A stretch of 25,486 bases of DNA, from the NCBI GenBank assembly GCA_964580995.1, contig CAZOMV010000087.1:1-25486 (forward strand). Reading direction: 5' to 3'. The DNA is from JAKJEP01 sp964580995 (GTDB lineage Bacteria; Planctomycetota; Phycisphaerae; Sedimentisphaerales; SM23-30). A program made the position numbers and the translations under genes. Below, in pieces: positions 1-7,816 of the stretch (position 1 is its first letter; every line of letters starts with the position of its first letter). The notes below the pieces were generated by a model that did not search any database, had not been told where the DNA came from, and saw only the letters and a list, made by a program, of their open reading frames with translations.

Positions 1-1666
1 TGTTCCCCGCCTCTTTAGCCGCCTGGGTTCCGGTATTCATCGCCACCGCCACATCGGCCTGCGCCAGAGCAGGGGCATCATTGGTCCCATCGCCGGTCAT
101 GGCGACCAGGTGCCCGCGGGCCTGATATTCCCGAATCAGTTTCAATTTGGCCTCCGGTGATGCTTCCGCCAGAAAATCGTCCACACCCGCTTCGGCGGCG
201 ATGGCGGCGGCGGTCATCGGATTGTCCCCCGTAATCATCACGGTTTTGATGCCAATCCGCCGCAAATCGGCAAATCGCTCCCGGATGCCCCCTTTCACAA
301 TATCCTTCAGGTGAATGATTCCCAGGATTCTGGCGCCATCCACCACCACCAGCGGCGTGCCTCCCTCCCTGGCAACCTTTTGGACCAGGGTATGAATCGT
401 ATCCGGAATGAAACCGCCCTTGCCACTGACAAATTTTTCCATGGCATCCAGGGCGCCTTTGCGAATCTGACGGCCGTCCAGATCCACGCCGCTCATTCGC
501 GTCTGAGCCGAGAAAGGAATAAATTGGGCTCCCAGCTTTTCAACATTTCTGCCGCGCAGATGGTATTGCCGCTTTGCCAGCACTACGATACTGCGGCCTT
601 CCGGCGTTTCATCCGCCAGCGAGGCCATTTGCGCGGCATCCGCCAGTTCTTCTATCGGGACTCCGTCGGCAGCCATCAGTTCCGTTGCCTGACGATTGCC
701 CAGCGTAATCGTTCCGGTTTTGTCCAGAAGCAGCACGTCCACATCTCCCGCCGCCTCGACGGCCCGGCCGGACATGGCAATTACATTGGCCTGACTGAGT
801 CGGCTCATACCGGCGATACCGATCGCGGAAAGCAACGCTCCAATGGTCGTAGGCGCCAGACAGACCAGAAGAGCCGCCAGAATCGTGATGGTAATGGCAT
901 GGCCATGCCCGGCCTGCTGTACGCTGTACAGCGAATAGGGCAGAAGGGTTGCCGTTACCACCAGAAAAATAATGGTCAGGGCCGCCAGCAGAATGTTAAG
1001 GGCAATTTCGTTGGGAGTTTTCTGCCTCTTGGCTCCTTCCACCATGGCGATCATATGGTCTAAAAACGAATCGCCCGGCTGGGAGGTAACGCGGATAATC
1101 AGCCAGTCGGAAAGCACACGGGTGCCGCCGGTCACACTGCTGCGGTCTCCGCCGCTTTCCCGGATCACCGGTGCGCTTTCCCCAGTAATGGCACTTTCAT
1201 CCACGGAGGCAACGCCTTCGATTACCTCGCCGTCCGCAGGGATAAATTCACCTGCGTTCACAAGTACCGTATCCCCTTTGGCCAGCAGCGAGGCGGCAGT
1301 CAACGCAAAGGGGGAACCAGAATGAGGATTATCCAGCTTTTTAGCAATCACGTCCTGGCGGGCTTTGCGCAGGGCATCCGCCTGGGCTTTGCCCCGGCCT
1401 TCGGCTAACGCTTCGGCGAAATTGGCAAACAATACGGTGAACCACAGCCAGAACGAAATCCCCAGAACAAACCATGTATTATCCTGACCGGAATTAAAAA
1501 TGGTGCGAACAAAAATTATACTGGTCAATAGGCTGCCAACCAGCACTACAAACATTACCGGATTATGGAATTGCCGGCGGGGGTCGAGCTTGCGAAAAGA
1601 ATCCCCGACAGCGGGCAGGATAATAGCCCAGTCAAGCAATTTATTTTCTTTGATATTATCATTCAT
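1..1666 (-). CDS. kdpB: Potassium-transporting ATPase ATP-binding subunit KdpB (partial)
   Basis: This is the catalytic P-type ATPase subunit of the KdpFABC K+ uptake complex in the inner membrane. It hydrolyses ATP to drive K+ import through KdpA. The reading frame opens with ATG at 1666 and stays open for 555 codons to the left edge, where it is cut at about four fifths of the usual 680 or so residues. Visible motifs are the actuator-domain TGES (about residues 161-164), the membrane motif CLAPTTIGALLSAIG (about 269-283), the phosphorylation site DKTGT (315-319; Asp315 would be phosphorylated) and the hinge GDGTND near residue 522. It starts 22 nt after the kdpA stop, with only a weak ribosome-binding site, so it is probably translated in coupling with kdpA. 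kdpC, and possibly kdpDE, would lie beyond the edge. No damage is seen. Confidence 0.97.
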   Translation of the reverse strand, partial: MNDNIKENKLLDWAIILPAVGDSFRKLDPRRQFHNPVMFVVLVGSLLTSIIFVRTIFNSGQDNTWFVLGISFWLWFTVLFANFAEALAEGRGKAQADALRKARQDVIAKKLDNPHSGSPFALTAASLLAKGDTVLVNAGEFIPADGEVIEGVASVDESAITGESAPVIRESGGDRSSVTGGTRVLSDWLIIRVTSQPGDSFLDHMIAMVEGAKRQKTPNEIALNILLAALTIIFLVVTATLLPYSLYSVQQAGHGHAITITILAALLVCLAPTTIGALLSAIGIAGMSRLSQANVIAMSGRAVEAAGDVDVLLLDKTGTITLGNRQATELMAADGVPIEELADAAQMASLADETPEGRSIVVLAKRQYHLRGRNVEKLGAQFIPFSAQTRMSGVDLDGRQIRKGALDAMEKFVSGKGGFIPDTIHTLVQKVAREGGTPLVVVDGARILGIIHLKDIVKGGIRERFADLRRIGIKTVMITGDNPMTAAAIAAEAGVDDFLAEASPEAKLKLIREYQARGHLVAMTGDGTNDAPALAQADVAVAMNTGTQAAKEAGN

Positions 1667-1688
1667 ACTATCGGTCCCAAATATCTTT

Positions 1689-3434
1689 TTACCAGGTGAG
1701 CATCATCAAGTGTTCAACAATTGGCCCTAAAGCTAAGGCCGGGATGAAACTTAAGGCCCCGACGATCAGCACCACACTTATTAGCAAAATAACAAACAGT
1801 ACGCCGTGCGTTTTCAGGGTGCCGGCTGTCACCGGAATGGATTTTTTGGCTGCCAGGTTCCCCGCGATGGCCAGTACCGGCACTATCAGCAGAAATCTCC
1901 CCATCAGCATCGCCAATCCGGTTGCTATATTATAAAATGGCGAATTGGCACCCAGTCCGGCAAAAGCACTGCCATTGTTATTTGAAGCGGAAGAAAAAGC
2001 ATAAAGTATCTCGCTGAAGCCGTGAGCACCGAGGTTCAATGTGCCTGCCTGTCCGGCTTTGGTTATTACGGCGGCAGCAGTGCCAACCAAAACCAGCAAT
2101 ACCGGGATCAATACCGCCAGGGATGCCATTTTCATCTCAAAGGCTTCTATCTTTTTGCCCAGGTATTCCGGTGTCCGTCCCACCATCAGACCAGCGATGA
2201 AAACCGTTACTATGGCAAAAATCAGCATCCCATACAAACCCGAACCTACTCCGCCGAAGATTACCTCGCCTAACTGTATCAGCCACATGGGAACCATTCC
2301 GCCCAGCGGGGTAAAAGAATCGTGCATGGAGTTGACCGATCCGTTGGAAGCGGCGGTAGTGGCAGTAGCCCAGAGAGCTGAATTCACTATGCCAAAACGG
2401 ACTTCTTTACCCTCCATGTTCCCGCCTCCCTGGCCGGATGAGGGTAGAATATCCAAACCGGCGGCAGCCAGTTGCGGCGTACCCTGCCGTTCACTATGAT
2501 AGCACAATACCAACAGGCCGGAAAATATAATTGCCATGACCAACAGTAACACCCATCCCTGACGGGTATCCCCGACCATCTTGCCAAACGTGTAACACAA
2601 GGCGGCCGGAATCAGCAAAATAGCCAGCATCTCCAAAAAATTGGATAAGGGGGTGGGATTCTCCAGGGGGTGAGCGGAGTTGGTATTGAAAAATCCGCCG
2701 CCGTTGGTTCCCAGTTGTTTTATGGCAATTTGGGAGGCTACCGGTCCCACGGCAATAACCTGCTCGTGGACCGGATTGCCATTTATATCTTCGGCGGGTT
2801 CTATCAACGTTACTTTTTGATAGGCGCTGAAAGTCTGCACGACGCCCTGCGATACCAAAAGAATCGCCCAGACCAGAGCCATCGGCAGCAGGATGTATAA
2901 AATTGTGCGAATTAGATCCACCCAAAAGTTACCAATGGTCCGGCAGTTGCGGCGAACGAAGCCCCGGATCAGGGCAATCAGCACCGCCATCCCGCTTGCT
3001 GCCGATAGAAAATTTTGAACTGTCATCCCCATCATCTGGGTCAGATAGCTCATGGCCGCCTCTCCCCCGTACGCCTGCCAGTTGGTATTGGTCACAAAAC
3101 TGACCGCCGTATTAAAAGACAAATCGGACGCAACGGCAGGCATGTGCTCGGGATTTAACGGCAGGTGGCCTTGCATCCGCATCAGGGCATACAGAGCAGT
3201 AAATCCGGCGGCACTGAAAATCAGAACAGCGGCGGCGTATTTTTGCCAGCTCATCTCCTGGTCGGGTTGAATGCCGCCCAACCGGTACAGGATTCTCTCC
3301 GCCGGGCCCAAAATCCGATCCAACCCACAGGGTTTGTTCTCATAGACACATGCCATATACCACCCTAACGGCTTTACCAGCAGCAAGAGGATTCCCAGAA
3401 AAAGAACCATTTGTGTTATATCATTCATTGCCAT
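1689..3434 (-). CDS. kdpA: Potassium-transporting ATPase K+-binding subunit KdpA
   Basis: This is the K+-channel-like subunit of KdpFABC, an integral inner-membrane protein. An open frame extends up to 3518, but I choose the ATG at 3434. It follows GGAG at 8 nt spacing, overlaps the kdpF stop by one base (TGATG), and gives 581 aa, a normal family length. Four pore-loop regions of the KtrB/TrkH-like fold are recognisable: NTNWQAYGGE (about residues 116-125), GTNGGGFFNTNSAHPLENPT (242-261), TTAASNGSVNSMHDSFTPLG (359-378) and ASNNNGSAFAGL (483-494). All carry the glycines expected of the selectivity filter. The protein is very hydrophobic, with about ten membrane segments. A second ATG two codons downstream (3428) is an alternative start. 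Confidence 0.96.
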   Translation of the reverse strand: MAMNDITQMVLFLGILLLLVKPLGWYMACVYENKPCGLDRILGPAERILYRLGGIQPDQEMSWQKYAAAVLIFSAAGFTALYALMRMQGHLPLNPEHMPAVASDLSFNTAVSFVTNTNWQAYGGEAAMSYLTQMMGMTVQNFLSAASGMAVLIALIRGFVRRNCRTIGNFWVDLIRTILYILLPMALVWAILLVSQGVVQTFSAYQKVTLIEPAEDINGNPVHEQVIAVGPVASQIAIKQLGTNGGGFFNTNSAHPLENPTPLSNFLEMLAILLIPAALCYTFGKMVGDTRQGWVLLLVMAIIFSGLLVLCYHSERQGTPQLAAAGLDILPSSGQGGGNMEGKEVRFGIVNSALWATATTAASNGSVNSMHDSFTPLGGMVPMWLIQLGEVIFGGVGSGLYGMLIFAIVTVFIAGLMVGRTPEYLGKKIEAFEMKMASLAVLIPVLLVLVGTAAAVITKAGQAGTLNLGAHGFSEILYAFSSASNNNGSAFAGLGANSPFYNIATGLAMLMGRFLLIVPVLAIAGNLAAKKSIPVTAGTLKTHGVLFVILLISVVLIVGALSFIPALALGPIVEHLMMLTW

Positions 3435-3523
3435 CAAAATTTCTCCGGCAGGAGCATGGCTACCATAAGATATATCAGCAGTAACAGGGCAAGAATCCCG
3501 CTTACCAAATATTCCCATGCCAT
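3434..3523 (-). CDS. kdpF: KdpF small membrane subunit
   Basis: A 29-aa ORF reads MAWEYLVSGI and then a leucine-rich single membrane helix, ending in LLPEKF. That is the typical shape and ending of KdpF, the peptide that stabilises the KdpABC complex in the membrane. The start ATG at 3523 follows a GGTGGAG ribosome-binding site. Its TGA stop (3436-3434) shares one base with the kdpA start codon, so translation is probably coupled. The identification rests on size, hydrophobic profile, the ending LLPEKF and position directly before kdpA. Confidence 0.9.
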   Translation of the reverse strand: MAWEYLVSGILALLLLIYLMVAMLLPEKF

Positions 3524-3524
3524 A

Positions 3525-3620
3525 TTATTTATCTCCACCTCGCAGGTGATTGAAAAACTTAACAATACCCAAGCAGGCCACGAAAAACATCAGGCCTGTT
3601 CCTATATAAATTACATCCAT
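3525..3620 (-). CDS. 31-aa single-helix membrane peptide at the head of the kdp operon
   Basis: This short ORF begins at ATG 3620, after GAGG at 7 nt spacing, and ends with TAA one base before the kdpF start. The product (MDVIYIGTGLMFFVACLGIV, then a short basic tail KFFNHLRGGDK) is one hydrophobic helix with positive charges at its C-terminal end. Small ORFs of this kind often precede kdpF in other bacteria, so it may be an accessory peptide of the Kdp complex. Its function is unknown to me. Good ribosome-binding site, tight spacing and in-operon position support real translation. Confidence 0.7.
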   Translation of the reverse strand: MDVIYIGTGLMFFVACLGIVKFFNHLRGGDK

Positions 3621-3922
3621 AAATTACCTCACATGTATTGTATTATTCTATCCATGATTCAGGCAGACGTGGTATAAAAAGACTATAAATTTTATGGCCC
3701 AAAATATAAAGAAAACATAAAATAGTTTTAGGAAGAATGAACAACCTCCCTTTTCTCTTTATGGGAACCCATTGACAGATGACTGCTATTTTCGAATTTT
3801 TCGATAGGAAAAATATGAGACTGTAGCATAAATACCGGGATATTTAATGACATTTGACCATATTGGTCGATACGTCTTCCAGAAGAAATGACAGAATAAA
3901 ATGTTTTCTGGGAGACAGGATC
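3621..3922. other. Intergenic region between the kdp operon and a transposase remnant
   Basis: This is an AT-rich stretch with no convincing gene on either strand. It holds the kdp leader and candidate T-rich control site, then a small hairpin GACCA-TAT-TGGTC at 3856-3868. The sequence just before 3923 includes GGGAGACAGG, which looks like the ribosome-binding site of the former transposase gene. Confidence 0.5.
3671..3694 (-). promoter_or_regulatory. Candidate T-rich control site upstream of the kdp operon
   Basis: About 50-75 bp before the first kdp ORF, read on the minus strand, there is an A/T-only run with TTTATA repeated at an 11-bp period (plus strand TATAAA at 3673 and 3684). Known KdpE response-regulator sites are T-rich and lie just upstream of kdpF, so this is a candidate KdpE site or promoter element. 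The evidence is base composition, helical phasing and position only. Confidence 0.3.
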
Positions 3923-4110
3923 ATGGCCAAACCGGGCGAATATGTATCTGACGTAACCGAAGGAATTACGTGTGTCGAAGATTTGCCCAAAGCAAAGATC
4001 AAGCGGCGTTTCCGCACCTACCAGAAGCGGCCGTGTCCCCACTGCGGGCACGCATTCCTATCGCGATAAGGTCTTCACCCGCACTCTGCATGATCTGGGA
4101 GACCTGGCCG
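3923..4110 (+). pseudogene. Transposase N-terminal fragment, frameshifted and truncated
   Basis: The ATG at 3923 has a plausible ribosome-binding site and opens MAKPGEYVSDVTEG, followed by a basic stretch and a zinc-binding-like CPHCGH. The frame then stops at 4069. The +1 frame carries a continuous extension, SYRDKVFTRTLHDLGDL (about 4050-4104), so one indel near 4047-4050 has broken the gene. The sequence ends abruptly at about 4110, where ruvB-like sequence begins. A CPHCG start followed by a conserved basic/aromatic stretch is usual in transposases of ISL3-like type. I am confident that it is a remnant and less sure of the IS family. Confidence 0.55.
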
Positions 4111-4867
4111 CTAGTTGCTAAAGCCCTTCATGCTGAACTGGGTAATCTGGATTTAATAGAAACGAACGGGAAAATGCTCTCGAATGCCAGTGAATGGATT
4201 TCTATTTTGCTTTCGGCCACGGAAAATACTACGGTCTTCATCGATGAATGCCAGGGTATGAATTCTCGGAGCCAGCATATACTACTGACAGCATTATCTG
4301 AGAAAGTAATTTATATCCCCAAAAATAATTCAACAAAATACAAACGAGTCATACCACTTAAGAATTTCACCCTGCTCCTGGCTACGACCCATGAATACTA
4401 TTTGCAAGATGCCCTGCGTAATCGAATACGAATTTACAGTCGATTTGCGTACTACGCTCTGGATAATCTTATTGAGATTATTCGTCAGCGATGCCTTGCT
4501 TTGAAGTGGCAAATCGAGTCTGAAGATATTCTGATGGAAATTGCCCAACGTTCTAAAAAGACTCCTCGTATTGCTCTGAATAGAAATCTGCAAATGTGCT
4601 GGAGTGTTTGCAGTGTAGTATTACTATTGACGATGTTTATGAAGCATTCAGACTACTCCATATTGATGAATTGGGTCTGGATGAACTGGAAAGAAACTAT
4701 CTGCGGATAACTGCCTTGCGATACCTTCCCAGCTTAACCGTATCGGGATAGACACTGGAAAACCAGTTAATGGCTCGATTCCGCCTGTGTTTGAATCATA
4801 TTGCGTAAAGGCATGGATTTGGGTACGATCCGCCAATCGGATGCTGACAGAGCATTGTAACGATTGA
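4111..4867 (+). pseudogene. ruvB: Degenerate RuvB-like Holliday-junction helicase (5'-truncated, multiply frameshifted)
   Basis: RuvB is the hexameric AAA+ motor of Holliday-junction branch migration. Homology begins abruptly at 4111 (LVAKALHAELG, the helix after Walker A), so the P-loop itself is missing. Recognisable pieces are ETNGKMLS, the Walker B-like VFIDECQGMNSRSQHILLTA, LLATTHEYYLQDALRNRIRI with the sensor and arginine region, and KKTPRIALNRNLQ of the lid. Around 4600-4617 the frame shifts, and HIDELGLDELERNYLRI continues in another frame to a stop at 4751. A last piece, ESYCVKAWIWV to TEHCND, lies in a third frame and ends at 4867. Three frames and no Walker A mean a dead gene. It directly abuts the transposase fragment, which suggests the 5' end was lost by insertion and deletion. 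Confidence 0.8.
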
Positions 4868-4953
4868 ATAATCCGATCCCGGAATATCTAAACTATCGGA
4901 TCCCAACAGAGGCTTTCTGGGGTAAACCCAGGCGTTACGCCTCAGATTGAAAT

Positions 4954-5045
4954 TTGACGCCAGCGTCAAAAACTCGTCGTCCCCTTGTTATCGGGGAGCC
5001 AGAGCTGTTTTTGGAAGTCAATATCGACTTTTGGCGGTTCCGTCA
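4954..5045 (+). repeat. 92-bp palindrome-rich repeat, copy 1
   Basis: The first of two near-identical copies, 134 bp apart start to start. It opens with the palindrome TTGACGC-CA-GCGTCAA, contains CCCC-N8-GGGG, then AGTCAATATCGACT (one mismatch from a perfect palindrome), and closes with TTTTGGCGGTTCCGTCA. The two ends form an imperfect inverted repeat (13 of 17 positions match). This is the build of a small non-autonomous mobile element or a structured intergenic repeat. Confidence 0.8.
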
Positions 5046-5087
5046 AATATGCAAATCTATTTGAAAAACAGTTTTTTTCTTGTATAA

Positions 5088-5179
5088 TTGACGCCAGCGT
5101 CAAAAGCTCGTCGTCCCCTTGTTATTGGGGAGCCAGAGCTGTTTTTGGAAGTCAATATTGACTTTTGGCGTTTCCGTCA
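5088..5179 (+). repeat. 92-bp palindrome-rich repeat, copy 2
   Basis: The second copy differs from the first at four positions. One change turns the internal motif into a perfect 14-bp palindrome, AGTCAATATTGACT. The differences fall inside the hairpin motifs or near the end, so the fold is kept. A 42-bp AT-rich spacer (5046-5087) separates the copies and is not repeated. Confidence 0.8.
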
Positions 5180-5290
5180 TAACTATATTAGATCATGAAG
5201 TAGCTTCTGCGTCAATGACTGTATCGTAAAAGAATAGCGTTTTGAAAACTTTTCTATAAAGATGACCTTGTCCCGTAGGTAACAAATTCA

Positions 5291-7606
5291 ATGGCAAGTA
5301 ATCAACCAACAACCGGAATAATTGAAATTGACCGATGGATCGGCGGTGTTCTTCCAGGGGATAATGTCGTATGGGAAGTGGATTCCGGCGCACCGGTGGA
5401 TAAATTCATGTCCAGTTTCCTGTTGGCCTGCGAGGCGGAGGGGGTTCCGGTAGTCTATGTGAGCTTCAATCGTTCTCCCCAGAGTATTACGGATCTATAT
5501 GCTCACCGTATGACTGCGGGACGATTTATCCTTGTTGACTGTTTTTCCCGCGGCAAGGGCGACGGGGATGAGATTTTTCTGGAGTTTTTTGCGAATGCTG
5601 ATAAGTCGCCGTCTTTTAGTGCGGTTCAGGTGGGCCATCCTGCCGATGCCGGGGAGCTGCAGAAGGTATTAACCGAGATTAGTACCGGGAAAGGGAAAAA
5701 TGCCAGATATATTTTCGACAGTCTGACGGGGATGTTTGACCTGTGGGGCGATGAGGAGGCAGCGCTTCGGTTCTTTGGCCATCTTTGCCCGCGGTTATTT
5801 GATCTGAGCACCATAGCGTACTGGCTGCTGGAGAAGGAAGCGCATACGGAGCGGTTTCTGGCGAAGCTGCGGCACATTACGCAGGTGGTTCTGGAGATTG
5901 CCGTATCACAAGGGATTCGCACGCTTACCTTGCGAAAAGCCGTCCACCGCCGCTGCGTGGATATCGGGGTGCCCCAGTGGTTCCGGGTGGTGGATGACCG
6001 GCTGGTGATTGCCGCCGAATCGCGTGAAGACCGAGAGCTGGGGCTGTTGACCCGGATGAGTGATGCCCTGGGGACGGCCCTGGATCCGGGTTCATTTTTT
6101 GAGCAGACCATGGCGGTGCTGGCCGATGAACTGGGATTGATTCGCGGCACGGTGGTGTTGCTGGACCGGATGGTCAATAAACTTCGGATCATGGCGGCGC
6201 ACGGGTTGTCGGCGGCGGAGCGGGCGAGGGGGGAATACGCGATCGGGGAGGGGATCACGGGTCACGTGGTTAAAACCGGTGCTCCGGAGGTAATCCCTGA
6301 CATCCGCAAAGATCCCCGGTTTCTGGATCGTACGGCATCGCGCAGGATGGATACGGCTCATCCTATCGCTTTTATTTGTACTCCCATCAAGGTGAACGGG
6401 GAAACCATAGGCGCTCTCAGTGTGGACCGGCCGTTTGCCGTAGAGGCCACCCTGGACAAGGATCTCCGCCTGCTGTCCATTGTGGCGGCCATCATTTCGC
6501 AGGTTCTAAAAATCAATCGCCTGATCCATGTGGAAAAAGAAGAATTGCTGGTACGAGACGAGAATGTTCTTCGCCAGTTCCAATGCCGTTATCGGCTGGA
6601 AAATCTCGTGGGTCAAAGTGCTGCCATGGAGCGGCTCCTGGCCACGGCCGCCACCGCCGCCAAATCCCGGGCGGCGATTCTTATCACGGGTGAAACGGGT
6701 ACGGGCAAAGAGCTGGTGGCCCATGTGATTCACTATAACAGCGCATTCTCCACAGGACCACTAATCAAGGTGAACTGCGGTGCCCTGCCGGAAACGCTGC
6801 TGGAGTCGGAACTTTTTGGCCATGTCAAAGGGGCGTTCACGGGGGCGGTAGAGAATCGCAAAGGGCGTTTCGAGCTGGCCGACGGGGGCACGCTCTTCCT
6901 TGACGAAGTATCCGAGATGAGTCCGCGGCTGCAGGTAAAGCTGCTGCGGGTGCTCCAGGAAAAGGAATTTGAACCGGTAGGCGGGATTCAAAAAGTTTGT
7001 GTCAATGTTCGTGTCGTTGCAGCCACGAATAAAAACCTTCGGGAAGAGATCCAAGAAGGCCGATTCCGGGAGGATCTGTTCTACCGGCTGAATGTCATTC
7101 CGATTCATTTGCCGACCTTACGGGACCGGCGAGAAGATATCCCCTTACTTGTGAACCATTTTCTGGAAAAGTACAATCAGCAGAACGATAAACACGTTAC
7201 CAAATTGTCTCAGGGCGTACTGGATCTTCTTCTTAAATATCCCTGGCCGGGCAATGTGCGCGAACTCGAGAATTGTATTGAGCGTGCCGTTGTAATGAGC
7301 CCCTCCAAGGTTTTGACCATTAATGTCCTGCCGGAAGAGATTGTGTCTTATACGGAAGGGGCGGAGTCTCGCGGGCGGCGAAAAACCGCAGACCTTTATA
7401 ACGAATTTCGCCAGGCGGCCCAGAAATGCTGTGAAACAACGGAGGATTTGGCCGTGGTAAAAGACAAACTTTCCCGCCTGATCGAGGATACGCTGATACG
7501 AAAATTGTTGGCTGGGAAAATAAGTCAGCGTGAGCTAGCGAAAAAACTGGGGATGAGCCGGACAACGCTTAGAAAAAAAATGCGGGAACTCGGCATAGAC
7601 TTGTAA
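5291..7606 (+). CDS. Sigma-54 activator with RecA/KaiC-like input domain, GAF, AAA+ and Fis HTH domains
   Basis: This cytoplasmic enhancer-binding protein (771 aa) should open sigma-54 promoters by ATP hydrolysis. Residues 1 to about 230 follow the RecA/KaiC pattern (GGVLPGDNVVW at the P-loop position and a Walker B-like IFDSLTG with Asp143). The P-loop lacks the GK[T/S] signature (DSGAPVDKF instead), so this domain probably senses and does not hydrolyse. A GAF domain covers about 255-405. The central AAA+ domain has Walker A GETGTGKE (467-474), an intact sigma-54 contact loop GAFTGA (514-519), Walker B LFLDE (535-539) and the arginine-finger region FREDLFYRLN. The C-terminus (about 735-771) is a Fis-type helix-turn-helix, QRELAKKLGMSRTTLRKKM. 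The GAF-AAA-Fis layout is NifA-like. It lies just upstream of a sigma-54 promoter with paired dyad sites, so it most likely controls the following operon. The start has only a weak ribosome-binding site. Confidence 0.93.
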   Translation: MASNQPTTGIIEIDRWIGGVLPGDNVVWEVDSGAPVDKFMSSFLLACEAEGVPVVYVSFNRSPQSITDLYAHRMTAGRFILVDCFSRGKGDGDEIFLEFFANADKSPSFSAVQVGHPADAGELQKVLTEISTGKGKNARYIFDSLTGMFDLWGDEEAALRFFGHLCPRLFDLSTIAYWLLEKEAHTERFLAKLRHITQVVLEIAVSQGIRTLTLRKAVHRRCVDIGVPQWFRVVDDRLVIAAESREDRELGLLTRMSDALGTALDPGSFFEQTMAVLADELGLIRGTVVLLDRMVNKLRIMAAHGLSAAERARGEYAIGEGITGHVVKTGAPEVIPDIRKDPRFLDRTASRRMDTAHPIAFICTPIKVNGETIGALSVDRPFAVEATLDKDLRLLSIVAAIISQVLKINRLIHVEKEELLVRDENVLRQFQCRYRLENLVGQSAAMERLLATAATAAKSRAAILITGETGTGKELVAHVIHYNSAFSTGPLIKVNCGALPETLLESELFGHVKGAFTGAVENRKGRFELADGGTLFLDEVSEMSPRLQVKLLRVLQEKEFEPVGGIQKVCVNVRVVAATNKNLREEIQEGRFREDLFYRLNVIPIHLPTLRDRREDIPLLVNHFLEKYNQQNDKHVTKLSQGVLDLLLKYPWPGNVRELENCIERAVVMSPSKVLTINVLPEEIVSYTEGAESRGRRKTADLYNEFRQAAQKCCETTEDLAVVKDKLSRLIEDTLIRKLLAGKISQRELAKKLGMSRTTLRKKMRELGIDL

Positions 7607-7656
7607 ATCTCCTCCCAGTCGATAGTGCCATGCGGAAAAAGCCAGACCTCATGATT

Positions 7657-7694
7657 TGGTCCATATATTGTCCATTTGGTCCATATATTGACCC
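7657..7694 (+). promoter_or_regulatory. Two tandem 18-bp dyad sites, probable upstream activator sequences
   Basis: TGGTCCATATATTGTCCA (7657-7674) and TGGTCCATATATTGACCC (7677-7694) are each imperfect palindromes with 14 of 18 symmetric positions around an ATATAT centre. They sit exactly 20 bp apart, about two helical turns. A 17-bp core is repeated exactly (7654-7670 and 7674-7690). Their centres are about 130-150 bp upstream of the predicted transcription start, the usual place for enhancer sites of sigma-54 activators. The dimeric Fis-type HTH of the adjacent regulator is the obvious candidate ligand; that link is inferred. Confidence 0.7.
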
Positions 7695-7790
7695 ATTATT
7701 TCCACTTCTTTTCATACTGCCGCGGGATCCATAAATTCATATCTATCGACATATAAGATAGTTATAAAATATTTGCGTCTAATAACAATT

Positions 7791-7806
7791 TGGCATAAGA
7801 ATTGCT
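7791..7806 (+). promoter_or_regulatory. Sigma-54 (-24/-12) promoter
   Basis: TGGCATAAGAATTGCT matches the sigma-54 consensus TGGCAYR-N4-TTGCW at every conserved position. The GG (7792-7793) and GC (7804-7805) doublets are separated by the required 10 bp. Transcription should start near 7817, leaving a leader of about 160 nt before the first gene. Paired dyad sites upstream and a sigma-54 activator gene next door support the call. Confidence 0.88.
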
Positions 7807-7816
7807 CCAACGATAC

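Larger units (their letters stand above)
4868..5290. other. Non-coding, hairpin-rich region before the regulator gene
   Basis: There is no gene here. Apart from the two 92-bp repeats, it has two adjacent small hairpins at 4917-4943 (CTGGG-GTAAA-CCCAG and AGGCG-TTA-CGCCT). The last 110 bp (5180-5290) are AT-rich and should contain the promoter of the regulator gene. I could not pick a convincing -35/-10 pair. Confidence 0.5.

Noticed and set aside
311..1063. Long plus-strand open frame opposite kdpB
   Set aside because: It lies antisense to clear KdpB coding sequence and its product has the composition of a shadow frame, with no recognisable motif.
3856..3868. GACCA-TAT-TGGTC palindrome as another regulator-binding site
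   Set aside because: It shares GGTC/GACC and an AT centre with the operator pair, but its half-site spacing differs and no sigma-54 promoter is near. Probably chance.
3728..4051. 107-aa minus-strand frame over the transposase remnant
   Set aside because: It has no ribosome-binding site and overlaps the recognisable transposase fragment on the other strand.
4954..5179. CRISPR-like array
   Set aside because: Only two long repeats with internal palindromes and a single 42-bp AT-rich spacer, and no cas genes. This is a duplicated element, not an array.
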